From positions 76,517-140,516 of the forward strand of contig JBMNRA010000001.1 of the NCBI GenBank assembly GCA_050944415.1: a stretch of 64,000 bases of DNA, written 5' to 3'. The DNA is from Ruminococcus_G sp050944415. Lineage in GTDB: Bacteria; Bacillota; Clostridia; Lachnospirales; Lachnospiraceae. Within the stretch, counting starts at the first letter, position 1. Each line of letters opens with the position of its first letter. The position numbers and the translations under genes are program-made. Under the pieces are notes generated by a model that was given only the letters and a program-made list of their open reading frames with translations, ran no database searches and was not told where the DNA came from. Positions 25,470 to 33,764 of the stretch are shown here, piece by piece.

Positions 25470-27920
25470 TTACTTCTGTGCCCGCAGCATAAAAAGCGGC
25501 ACCGGATTATAGAATTCATCTTTTTCCACATAGATCCGGCTGCTGACTCCCAGATCAATGGAAAATTTCTGAAATCCTTCCCGCCCCAGAGTTTCCAGAT
25601 CCCAGGCCGGACGCTGATAGGAACTGATGGGGAGCTGTCTCTTGATCTCCTCGCACTCGCGCATCATCTCATCCCCCAGTCTGTTATGGGCATGGCCCTT
25701 GGGCAGACTGGCAGTATCCGCAAAATCTTCCGCTCCATAGTTGGCGTCGAAATTCAGCAGAATACCATCCGGCTTCAGCACCCGCTTCCACTCCCGGTAC
25801 GCCTGTTCCGCGTGAGGCAGCGTCCAGGTCAGATTCCGGGAAATCACCAGATCAAAAGAATCATCAGCAAAATCCAGATTTTCCGCATCCATGACTTGAA
25901 AACTGCATGCGGCTCCTTCTTCTTTCGCCAGCTGTATGGAATGCTCTATCATCTCCGGCGTCAGGTCGGTACCCGTTACCCGGTGTCCTCTTTTAGCTAA
26001 CAGAATGGAAAAAAATCCTGTTCCGCATCCCACATCCAGTATGTTCAGCTTCTTTCCCGCAGGCATCTGCCTTTCAATGGCATCAAGCCATCGTTTTGCC
26101 AGCGGACTGTGAAGTTCTCTTCTCCTCTGTTCCAGAAAACTTCCGCTTCGTTTTCCCCAGTATCTGGTAATCCTTACTTTCCTGTCATCATAGTTTTTTA
26201 CAATCCTGCCATAGGCAATCATGGGACCTTCTTTTACCACCTGAAGAGAACCAGTACAGTAGAGGATCACCCCATCGCTTTCCGCACGGCATACTTCCAT
26301 AATCTTGCCGCTGTAATCCCTAACTTCCCCCAGCACTTCCCCCTTCCGGATCATATCGCCGGGATTTTTAAAGGGATACCAAAGTCCGGTATGCCAGGCA
26401 ATCTGATAACAGACATCCGTCACATCCAGAGGATAATACTTTCGGTAATCCTTCTGTCCCAGATAAATGCCCAGATGGCACAGAATATTTCTCACATCTC
26501 TTCTGGTAGATGAAACCTCCTCCCGGCTCCACTGTCCCATGCCTCCCCGCTCGATAAGAATACTGGGAATCCCGCGGGAAGCTGCGTAATTGTAAGCGCC
26601 TCCGGAGGATACATTGGATTTTACCATGTAGGGAACATCCACCTGCTCCGCCATTTTTCTGGACTGCTCCACCACCGCGGGAGTGGCTTTTCCCGCATAA
26701 TAGACATAAGGTGTCAGGCGCTCATAATCATCACCGCTGTGAAGATCAATGAAAAAATCCGCATCCGTAAGCAGCTGCCGGGAAAAAGCCCAGGCCAGCT
26801 GCTCCATTTCCGTTCCGTCTGATCTGCCGGGAAATTCCCGGTTCAGATTTTTACCGTCCTTAACCCCCAGACTGCCCGCCCGGTGTTCAAAGGCTTCCCT
26901 ATTTACCGCTTTGAGCAGAATCACAGTTCCGGCAATCTTTTCCGGATCCAGCCCAAGAGACAGTTCCACTGCCGCCTGAATGCCCACATATTCCCCACCG
27001 TGAATGCCTGCCGCAATCAGCGCTGTTTTTCCCGGCCGGGTTCCGTGAAGAATGGTAGCCGGAAGCCGGAATCTGCCTTCCGCCAGCTCCAAAAATCCAT
27101 GAATTCGTTCCCCCGGCTGCGCTTCCATATTCAGAAGATGAAAAGTTCCGTTTGTCTTTCGCTTTTTTCTGCCCGTCACCATAAACATGGGAGTGGAGCC
27201 ATAATTCAGTTTTTCTTCCTCGCTCCACACACATTTCCAGATATCTTCATCCGCCTGCACAGACTCCATTCCCAGCTCTCTTAAAACCTGAAGATCCCAG
27301 CCGGGGCGGGAAATGCCCGACAGGGGCATCTGAAGGGCAATGTTTTCCATAGTATCGATATCGGTACAGAGATAGTGGTCGTCCAGATTCCTCTCTTCCA
27401 CATTCTTCCGGTCCTGCTCGTAAGCCTCCCTCTTATCCTCGTCGTAAAGATATCCGTACCAGTTGGCATCAAAATTCAGCAGAACGCCTCCCGGCTTCAG
27501 CACCCGGCACCATTCACTGTATGCTTTCCGGGGATCTTCCAGATTCCAGGTCAGATTTCTGGATATGACTGCGTCAAAACTGCCCTCGTCAAATTCCAGA
27601 TTCTGCCCATCCATTCTTAAAAAAGTGATCCTGTCAGCCAGTTCCCCGGCATTTTTCTTTGCTTTTTCCAACATTCCCGATGTGTAATCCACGGCAGTCA
27701 CGGAATACCCCGCTTCCGCCAGAATCATGGCAAAAAATCCCGGACCGCATCCCACATCCAATACCGAAATGTTTTCCCTTGCTTTTCTGGGAAACTGCTC
27801 TTCCAGCACAGACAGCCATGCTCTTTTCTGCATTCCTGCCAGTTCTTTCTGATTTACCTCGGAATATCCCTCCGTCCGGGTACTCCAGTACTCTTCAATC
27901 TGTTTTAATAATTCTGTCAT
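25470..27920 (-). CDS. Methyltransferase - M14/AstE-like hydrolase - methyltransferase fusion
   Basis: 816-residue protein with three catalytic domains. Residues 1-255 and 585-816 are two class I SAM-dependent methyltransferases that are clearly related to each other. Shared motifs are LDVGCGPGFF (53-62) / LDVGCGTGFF (628-637), ISRNLTW in both, and RVLKPGG / RVLKPDG followed by LLNFDAN. Between them, residues about 260-575 form a zinc hydrolase of the M14/succinylglutamate desuccinylase-aspartoacylase type, with HxxE at His307-Glu310, third ligand His394 in DLHSGD, and a likely catalytic Glu457 in ILIERGG. No signal peptide is seen. The start has AAGGG eight bases upstream. The FmdE gene follows nine bases after the stop. 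The substrate is unknown; an N-acylated amino acid or a small peptide-like metabolite is a guess. Confidence 0.88.
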   Translation of the reverse strand: MTELLKQIEEYWSTRTEGYSEVNQKELAGMQKRAWLSVLEEQFPRKARENISVLDVGCGPGFFAMILAEAGYSVTAVDYTSGMLEKAKKNAGELADRITFLRMDGQNLEFDEGSFDAVISRNLTWNLEDPRKAYSEWCRVLKPGGVLLNFDANWYGYLYDEDKREAYEQDRKNVEERNLDDHYLCTDIDTMENIALQMPLSGISRPGWDLQVLRELGMESVQADEDIWKCVWSEEEKLNYGSTPMFMVTGRKKRKTNGTFHLLNMEAQPGERIHGFLELAEGRFRLPATILHGTRPGKTALIAAGIHGGEYVGIQAAVELSLGLDPEKIAGTVILLKAVNREAFEHRAGSLGVKDGKNLNREFPGRSDGTEMEQLAWAFSRQLLTDADFFIDLHSGDDYERLTPYVYYAGKATPAVVEQSRKMAEQVDVPYMVKSNVSSGGAYNYAASRGIPSILIERGGMGQWSREEVSSTRRDVRNILCHLGIYLGQKDYRKYYPLDVTDVCYQIAWHTGLWYPFKNPGDMIRKGEVLGEVRDYSGKIMEVCRAESDGVILYCTGSLQVVKEGPMIAYGRIVKNYDDRKVRITRYWGKRSGSFLEQRRRELHSPLAKRWLDAIERQMPAGKKLNILDVGCGTGFFSILLAKRGHRVTGTDLTPEMIEHSIQLAKEEGAACSFQVMDAENLDFADDSFDLVISRNLTWTLPHAEQAYREWKRVLKPDGILLNFDANYGAEDFADTASLPKGHAHNRLGDEMMRECEEIKRQLPISSYQRPAWDLETLGREGFQKFSIDLGVSSRIYVEKDEFYNPVPLFMLRAQK

Positions 27921-28012
27921 ATATTTAGCCCTTTATTACTTTATTGTTTTCCTCCACTTTATCAGAAGGGAAAAACATTCACAAGCCCCAGGGGGGGATG
28001 CATATTCACGGA

Positions 28013-28052
28013 AACGGGGCAAAGGGTGTTTTCTGACATCCCTTTACCCCGT
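28013..28052 (-). terminator. Rho-independent terminator after glnK
   Basis: On the minus strand GACGGGGTAAAGGG pairs with CCCTTTGCCCCGTT, with a loop of about 12 bases and a short T-rich end. It starts 15 bases after the glnK stop. Confidence 0.75.
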
Positions 28053-28066
28053 CTTTCATCAGAGGA

Positions 28067-28420
28067 TCATTCTGATTCCTGTATGGCGTCGTATCCCGTT
28101 TCTCCTGTCCGAATCTTTAAAGCGGACCGTATCTCATAACTGAATATCTTTCCGTCTCCCATCTCTCCCGTATAGGCCGCCTCTTTAATGGCCTGAATGG
28201 TTTTCTGCTCCCATTCCTCAGAAGAAACCACAATCTCAAACTTGATCTTAGGCTGCATCTGCATATCCACTTCCATACCTCTGACAATCTCTTTATAACC
28301 TCTCTGAATACCGCAGCCCATCACCTGGTAAACGGTAAGGCCGTTCACGTTGATGTCATCCAGCGCTTTTTTTACGTCTTCAAATTTTTCTTCTCTTACA
28401 TATGCTTCAATCTTAATCAT
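28067..28420 (-). CDS. glnK: PII nitrogen regulatory protein (GlnK type)
   Basis: 117-residue PII protein expected to bind ATP/ADP and 2-oxoglutarate and to block the ammonium channel encoded just upstream. The N-terminus MIKIEAYVREEKFEDVKKAL and the B-loop region (AIKEAAYTGEMGDGKIFSYEI) fit the family. In the T-loop (GIQRGYKEIVRGMEVDMQMQ) the residue aligned with the uridylylated Tyr51 of enterobacterial GlnB is Val51, so regulation by uridylylation is unlikely. The start has a GAGGG site. It begins 14 bases after the amt stop. Confidence 0.9.
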   Translation of the reverse strand: MIKIEAYVREEKFEDVKKALDDINVNGLTVYQVMGCGIQRGYKEIVRGMEVDMQMQPKIKFEIVVSSEEWEQKTIQAIKEAAYTGEMGDGKIFSYEIRSALKIRTGETGYDAIQESE

Positions 28421-28434
28421 ATTCTACCCTCACC

Positions 28435-29676
28435 TTACTGATCCAGTCCGTTGAAACTGGGATATGCACTCTCTCCATGCTGGGAAATATCCAATCCAAG
28501 CTGTTCTTCCTTTACTGTTACACGCAGAGGTGTAAAGATTCTCACCACTGCCACACAGATCAGCGTTCCCACAATGGCAACGGCAATGGTAATCACAATA
28601 CCCGCAAGCTGTGCCAGGAACAGACGATAGTCTCCGAATACCAGACCATTCCATCTGGCTGCGCCGTTGATAGAACTCTGTCCAAAAAGTCCCGTGGCAA
28701 TACCTCCCCAGATTCCGCCGATTCCGTGGCATCCAAAAGCGTCCAGCGCATCATCAATCTTCAGTTTTTTCTTCACAAGCGCTACTCCAAAGTAGCAAAT
28801 CGGGCTTACTAAAGCTCCGATAATGAAAGCTGACCAGATCGGTACAAATCCCGCTCCGGGAGTGATAGCAACCAGTCCCACAACCAATCCGGTGGAGGCG
28901 CCCACCAGCGTAGGCTTCTTATTCTTGATCACATCAATAGCCATCCAGGACAGCAGCGCAGCCGCCGCGGAAATCGCAGAAGTCATAAACGCGTGAGCTG
29001 CCAGTCCGTCAGCCTTCAGTGAGCTGCCCGCATTAAATCCGAACCATCCGAACCAGAGAAGACCTGCTCCCAGTACCACAAAAGGAACATTGTGGATACG
29101 GTATGTGGTATGCTCATAACCCCGGCGTCTTCCCAGAATAATAGCCAGAACCAGTGCGCTGATGCCGGAACTGATATGAACCACGTTTCCTCCGGCAAAA
29201 TCCACAGAACCGATAGCTGCCAGGAATCCGCCTTCGCCCCATACCATATGGGCCATAGGATAATATACAATCAGCGACCAGAGCGCAATAAAAATAAACA
29301 AAGCTTTAAATTTCATGCGGCCCACCAGAGATCCTGTAATCAAAGCCGGCGTAATCATGGCAAACATCATCTGAAATGCACAGAATACCAGATGGGGAAT
29401 AGAATCCGCGTAAGAGCCCGGCTCCATACCTACTCCATTCAGTGCAAACCATCGAAGATCTCCGATGATTCCACCGTGATTTCCGCCGAATGCCAAAGAA
29501 TACCCGAAAAGCGTCCACATAACCACTGACAGACCCATAATAGCCACGCAGGCCATCATTGTATTGCAGACATTTTTTCTTCTTACCAATCCTCCATAAA
29601 AGAATGCCAGTCCCGGCGTCATAAAGAACACCAGAGCAGAACAAATTATCATAAAAGCTGTGTCACCTGTATTCAT
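28435..29676 (-). CDS. amtB: Ammonium transporter
   Basis: 413-residue ammonium channel of the Amt/MEP/Rh family with about 11 membrane helices. The twin pore histidines are in GGNVVHISSG and AFGCHGIGGIWG. The N-terminus MNTGDTAFMIICSALVFFMT and the motif TPGLAFFYGGLVRRKN are typical. The start follows an AAGGG/AGG stretch. The glnK gene follows by 14 bases, the standard pairing, so channel activity should be tuned by nitrogen status. The 5' leader contains a terminator and two further hairpins. Confidence 0.95.
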   Translation of the reverse strand: MNTGDTAFMIICSALVFFMTPGLAFFYGGLVRRKNVCNTMMACVAIMGLSVVMWTLFGYSLAFGGNHGGIIGDLRWFALNGVGMEPGSYADSIPHLVFCAFQMMFAMITPALITGSLVGRMKFKALFIFIALWSLIVYYPMAHMVWGEGGFLAAIGSVDFAGGNVVHISSGISALVLAIILGRRRGYEHTTYRIHNVPFVVLGAGLLWFGWFGFNAGSSLKADGLAAHAFMTSAISAAAALLSWMAIDVIKNKKPTLVGASTGLVVGLVAITPGAGFVPIWSAFIIGALVSPICYFGVALVKKKLKIDDALDAFGCHGIGGIWGGIATGLFGQSSINGAARWNGLVFGDYRLFLAQLAGIVITIAVAIVGTLICVAVVRIFTPLRVTVKEEQLGLDISQHGESAYPSFNGLDQ

Positions 29677-29703
29677 ACGTTTTCCTACCCTTCCTGATTA
29701 TTT

Positions 29704-29799
29704 TCTGAAGACCGGTTCTTCAGAGCATATCTTCCATGGAAACAAAAAAGGCGTCTGAAATATTAAAATACTTCAGACACCTTTGTCTTGATCTAAGAC
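29704..29799 (-). promoter_or_regulatory. amtB leader with three hairpins and a terminator
   Basis: In transcription order (minus strand): a small stem GTCTT-AGATC-AAGAC (29785-29799), a terminator AAGGTGTCTGAA/TTCAGACGCCTT followed by TTTTTTG (29744-29784), and a perfect stem TCTGAAGA-ACCGG-TCTTCAGA (29704-29724) just before the ribosome binding site. This looks like transcription attenuation of amtB, for example by an ANTAR-type antiterminator. The loops do not clearly match the ANTAR hexaloop pattern, so the factor is open. The terminator could instead belong to an unannotated short transcript. Confidence 0.5.
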
Positions 29800-29873
29800 T
29801 AACACATTTTGGACTTCAGCACAAGTAAAAATAATTTCTTATTTCCAACAAAATTTCGGTAAATTGACGAATT

Positions 29874-30075
29874 TTTATTACTATTCACAGCCGCCTCAGA
29901 ATCAGCAGTGGGTGTATCATGCTTGCATGTAAACATTCACTGCTGATTCTGAGGCAGGACTGTGAAGCAGTCACGCCACCCACATAAGCAGTCTTAGCTC
30001 CGTAAGGAGCAGAACTGAAGCCTCGAAGAGGCGACGACTGCGCATGTGAGCGGCGTAGCTGTGAATAGTAATAAA
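29874..30075. repeat. Nested inverted-repeat element with multibranch fold
   Basis: 202-base element. Its ends are a perfect 18-base inverted repeat, TTTATTACTATTCACAGC (29874-29891) and its complement (30058-30075). Inside is a second perfect 18-base inverted repeat (29893-29910 with 29938-29955). It is followed by a short stem GACTG/CAGTC. A further stem, ACGCC...CACAT..GCAGTC with GACTGC.CATGTG...GGCGT, encloses two small hairpins (AGCTCC/GGAGC and GCCTC/GAGGC). It lies three bases from the stop of the BceB-like permease. A related partial end occurs at 55358. It could be a MITE, a structured RNA, or a strong terminator; no coding frame is seen in it. Confidence 0.8.
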
Positions 30076-30078
30076 TTT

Positions 30079-32178
30079 TTAAATTCCCTCAATCATCTCC
30101 GCCCGCTTTCTGGAGTATCGATATACCATATACAAGACAACTGCCACCAGAAGAATAATCCCCAGAAGAATAATCAGCGCCTGTACTTCCGTACCTGAAA
30201 GTCTTCCGTCATTAAACAGATCCATGGCAAGGGAAAACAGGAATCCCAGTCCGCATCCAAGCGCCGCCGGATACTGAAAAATTCTGGCCAGCTGTTTTTT
30301 CAGCACCATTCTCTGATACTTTTTATCCGCTCCCAGTTTTCTCAGACTTTCAAAGAGCTCTTTATTATCGGAAGCCACCGAGATGCTTCTGACATAAGAC
30401 ATAATGCTGATGGCGGCCAGAGAAATCAGACAGATATAAAGACTGAGCATTACATAAACACTGATCAGCTGCATTCTGTCTTGTACGGTAATAATATTAA
30501 ATGAAGGAGCAAACTTCCAGTCCCCCAGCAACATGTTATTGTCCATAGTCATATCAATTCTATCGCCGTACATATAAGGCTCACCCGCTTCATCCGCCAT
30601 TTTCTGTTCCCAGATATTCCAGTATCCCAGATGATTGGAAAGATCTGTAGCATGATCCACATACTGGCTTAAAAGATCCATGGCAAAATCATAGGAGTTT
30701 TCCACATCAGACACATTAAAGAAAACCATCTGTTCCATATATTCCCGGCTGATCCCGGCCGTCATTGTCTGATAATCCTCATTACTGAGCACATAGGCAA
30801 AGGGTTCGCTCATAGATGCCAGAACGTCACACTCCAGTTGCCCTCCAAACTTCACATTCCAGGATTCTCCCGTATCCGGATTCGTCACTTCTTTCAGCCC
30901 GTCCACATAATCAAAGGCTTCCCGGTAATCCGCAGGGGTGACCGTCTGATACGTCCCCGGTTTTACGGATACATTCTGCCCGGAAATCACCTGGTAGTCC
31001 GACGCGGAAACAAAAAGGGCTGTTCGCTCTCTGTCCTTATATACTTCCAGATATCTTGTTCCTTCTTCGTTAAAATCACGGGCGTCATAAGAAATCACCA
31101 GATTCGCCCCTTCATTTTCGGAATAGTCTTCCACTTCCTGCCCATACCTGCCGGCCGTCTTTACGATATCTTCTTTTTTAATCTGATCCTCCAGAACCGG
31201 ATAATGCATGGAGAATGTTTTTCCCGTGGCAGCATTCAGAATATCCGGCGCCAGAGAGTACTGCATACCGTAAAAAGCAGAAAAGCAGCAGGCGAACAGA
31301 AGCAGAACGGACACACACATGTTTCTCGTGGCAGCTCTGGCACTGAAACGCATAAGACTGATGGACACCAGATTTTTGTAGTACTTTTTCTTGTTTTTCT
31401 TCACCCTGCTTTGAGCCACAATAGACAGAAGAATCAGATAGATTCCCACAACAGAAAGCAGATATACCAGATTGACAATACCCGGCAGACTGATATCCAG
31501 CACTCTGGCAAAAAACTGGGGAAGACCGCTTCCCAGCAGAATGCCCGCCACAGTCAGAATCACTCCTGCAGGAAAGGTCCAGCTGCCGATCTCTCTTACC
31601 ATCTCTGATTTCTGTTGGGTGCGCAGTATTTCCATGATGTCCGACCGGCTGACAAACCTGCGTCCTGCCAGTCCCAGAGCCAGAGCCAGTACAACGCTGA
31701 AGAGAATTCCCGAAAGAAATCCGCCCCCACCGAAACGGTAGGTCATCTGCTCATTGGAAATAATAAACAGTTCAAAAATTTTCCAGATTATCCAGGAAAC
31801 CGGCACCGCCGCCGCCAGTCCCAGAAGACATGATAGAGCGGTCACCGCGGAAAGTTCACCAAAAAGAAGCTTTTTCAGTTCCTTTTTCGGAAGTCCCAGC
31901 GCCATCATGATACCGTATTCCCTGGATTTATGCCGGAAAAACAGGCCGGAAGCGTAAACGGTAAAAATAAAACATCCCACCGCCGTCACACCAATCAAAA
32001 GGCTGGCCATTTTACGGGTATCTCCTCCTTCCGGCAGAAAATTCTGTACAGTTGGACCATAGTACATCAGTGTAAAAGATGTAATGAGAAGAACAGAAAG
32101 GAAAATACAGAATCCCAGAAGCAGATACTGACCCTTACTGTTTTGCCTCAGCTTCCTGTAAATCTTACTCAGCTTCAT
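30079..32178 (-). CDS. BceB-like ABC transporter permease (FtsX family)
   Basis: 699-residue permease with about ten helices: one at the N-terminus (YLLLGFCIFLSVLLITSFTL), an FtsX block around residues 45-180 with the motif EYGIMMALGLPKKELKKLLF, further helices to about 320, an external domain of about 230 residues, and three C-terminal helices. The single large external domain is the hallmark of BceB-type permeases, which remove cell-wall-active peptides from their targets. The start follows GGGAGGTGA and overlaps the ATPase gene by 14 bases. The substrate is inferred from family, not shown. Confidence 0.87.
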   Translation of the reverse strand: MKLSKIYRKLRQNSKGQYLLLGFCIFLSVLLITSFTLMYYGPTVQNFLPEGGDTRKMASLLIGVTAVGCFIFTVYASGLFFRHKSREYGIMMALGLPKKELKKLLFGELSAVTALSCLLGLAAAVPVSWIIWKIFELFIISNEQMTYRFGGGGFLSGILFSVVLALALGLAGRRFVSRSDIMEILRTQQKSEMVREIGSWTFPAGVILTVAGILLGSGLPQFFARVLDISLPGIVNLVYLLSVVGIYLILLSIVAQSRVKKNKKKYYKNLVSISLMRFSARAATRNMCVSVLLLFACCFSAFYGMQYSLAPDILNAATGKTFSMHYPVLEDQIKKEDIVKTAGRYGQEVEDYSENEGANLVISYDARDFNEEGTRYLEVYKDRERTALFVSASDYQVISGQNVSVKPGTYQTVTPADYREAFDYVDGLKEVTNPDTGESWNVKFGGQLECDVLASMSEPFAYVLSNEDYQTMTAGISREYMEQMVFFNVSDVENSYDFAMDLLSQYVDHATDLSNHLGYWNIWEQKMADEAGEPYMYGDRIDMTMDNNMLLGDWKFAPSFNIITVQDRMQLISVYVMLSLYICLISLAAISIMSYVRSISVASDNKELFESLRKLGADKKYQRMVLKKQLARIFQYPAALGCGLGFLFSLAMDLFNDGRLSGTEVQALIILLGIILLVAVVLYMVYRYSRKRAEMIEGI

Positions 32179-32920
32179 CACCGTCACCTCCCAGTCTGCG
32201 CAGAACATCCAGAAGTTTATCCATAAACTCTCTTCTGTCTCCTTTTTTTATGATCTCCTGATGAATTCTTCCGTCCTTTAACACAATAACCCGGTCGCAG
32301 AAAGACGCAGCATAGCTGTCATGAGTTACCATGAAAATCGTAGCGCCCACCTGTTTTCTGGCCTGAAGAAATGCGTCAATCACTGCTTTTGCCGACTTAC
32401 TGTCCAGATTACCGGTAGGTTCATCCGCCAGTATTACGTAAGGATTGTTCATCAACGCCCGCGCCACTGCCGTTCTCTGTTTTTCTCCTCCGGAAATCTG
32501 TGCCGGATATTTGTCCATAATCCTGTCAATGCCGAACATCTGACAGAATTTTTCAGATTTAGTTTCCATCTGCGCGACAGGTTTTCCGGCAATAATCTGG
32601 GGCAGACATATATTTTCCCGGACCGTCAGACCATCCAGCAGCATAAAATCCTGGAAGACAAACCCCAATCTCTGATTCCTGACCTTGGCCAGTTTTTTCT
32701 CATCCAGGCTGGATATATCCTGATCTCCCAGACGGATGGAACCGCTGTCATGGGGAATGAAACAGGAGATACAGTTTAAAAGTGTGGTTTTTCCGCTTCC
32801 TGACGGCCCCATCACCGCCACAAATTCTCCCTTTTTCACTTCCAGCGATATATTTTTCAGTACTGGATACGTATTCACACCGTTTGTATAGCTTTTATTC
32901 AGATCTTTCACCTGTAACAT
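32165..32920 (-). CDS. BceA-like ABC transporter ATP-binding protein
   Basis: 251-residue ATPase with Walker A GPSGSGKTT, Q-loop VFQDFMLLDG, signature ISGGEKQRTAVARA, Walker B VILADEPTGNLD and switch VTHDSYA. It is of the LolD/BceA group that pairs with FtsX-type permeases. The start follows AGGAGG by seven bases. It lies first in a two-gene operon, divergent from a LytTR/GHKL two-component system. A -10 TATAAT (32950-32955) with a poor -35 is preceded by two direct repeats that look like LytTR sites. Confidence 0.93.
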   Translation of the reverse strand: MLQVKDLNKSYTNGVNTYPVLKNISLEVKKGEFVAVMGPSGSGKTTLLNCISCFIPHDSGSIRLGDQDISSLDEKKLAKVRNQRLGFVFQDFMLLDGLTVRENICLPQIIAGKPVAQMETKSEKFCQMFGIDRIMDKYPAQISGGEKQRTAVARALMNNPYVILADEPTGNLDSKSAKAVIDAFLQARKQVGATIFMVTHDSYAASFCDRVIVLKDGRIHQEIIKKGDRREFMDKLLDVLRRLGGDGDEAE

Positions 32921-32988
32921 TTCATTTCCTCCTCATTTTTGATAAATAAATTATATAAAAGCGGAAGAAATGATTCCCGGAAGCAAAT

Positions 32989-33025
32989 GTCATCTTTGAC
33001 ATGGATTTTGTCATCTTTGTATGAT
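32989..33025. promoter_or_regulatory. LytTR-type direct repeats in the divergent promoter region
   Basis: GTCATCTTTG occurs at 32989-32998 and again at 33010-33019, exactly 21 bases apart. This is the spacing of ComE/AgrA-type (LytTR) binding sites. Toward the ABC genes the repeats end close upstream of the expected -35 position, suiting activation. Toward the response regulator gene they overlap a strong promoter, TTGACA (32996-33001) and TATGAT (33020-33025), suiting autoregulation. Confidence 0.65.
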
Positions 33026-33051
33026 AGTATAGTAGCGGAGGAAATAAGATT

Positions 33052-33753
33052 ATGAAAATTGCCATTTGTGACGATGAGAAAAACCTGCGACGTAATCTGC
33101 GCCGACTGGTGGAAATTCACCTGGAATTGAAGGGGCTTTCTTTTTCCATCACCGAATATGAATCCGGCGAGAGACTGCTGGCTGACCCCCGATCATCTGA
33201 CATCGACATCCTGTTTCTGGATATCGAAATGCCGGGAAAGGGCGGCATGGAAACTGCCGGTCTGCTGCGCGCAGCCGGCAGAAAAATGCTGATCATATTC
33301 ATCACCGCCTATCCCGATTATGTATTTCAGGGATATGAAGTGCAGGCTTTCCATTATATATTAAAACCCTATCGTGAAAAGAAGATCAAAGAGGTGCTGG
33401 ACAAGGCATTAGAAAACCTGGAAGCCAGAACGGAGCAGTATTATGACATTGAACAGAAAGCCGGCGTGATACGTCTTACCTTAAATCAGATTACCTGCTT
33501 TTTCAGTGACAGAAGAAGTATCTGCGCCATTGACATCTCGGGAAAAAATACGGTTTTCTATGGAAAACTGGATGAACTGGAGGCTGAAATGCCGGGATAT
33601 TTTCAGAGAGTTCACAACCGTTATCTGGTCAATATGAACTATGTCTCCCGTGTGGAGGGAAACCGCTGCGTCTGCGGCCACGATGAAATTCCCGTAAGCC
33701 GCACCTATAAACAGAAACTGTCTGCGGCATTCGCGCAGATGATGCTGCAGTAA
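33052..33753 (+). CDS. LytTR-family response regulator
   Basis: 233-residue regulator. The receiver domain has the acidic CDDE at residues 6-9, the phosphorylation site in ILFLDIEMPGKGG, and the conserved lysine in YILKPYREKK. The C-terminal half is a LytTR DNA-binding domain (FYGKLDELEAEMPGYFQRVH, RYLVNMNYVSRVEG, PVSRTYKQKL). These regulators bind paired direct repeats one or two turns apart, such as those found in its own promoter. The start follows GGAGG by nine bases. The histidine kinase gene starts 11 bases after its stop. Confidence 0.93.
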   Translation: MKIAICDDEKNLRRNLRRLVEIHLELKGLSFSITEYESGERLLADPRSSDIDILFLDIEMPGKGGMETAGLLRAAGRKMLIIFITAYPDYVFQGYEVQAFHYILKPYREKKIKEVLDKALENLEARTEQYYDIEQKAGVIRLTLNQITCFFSDRRSICAIDISGKNTVFYGKLDELEAEMPGYFQRVHNRYLVNMNYVSRVEGNRCVCGHDEIPVSRTYKQKLSAAFAQMMLQ

Positions 33754-33764
33754 AGGAGAGCGAT

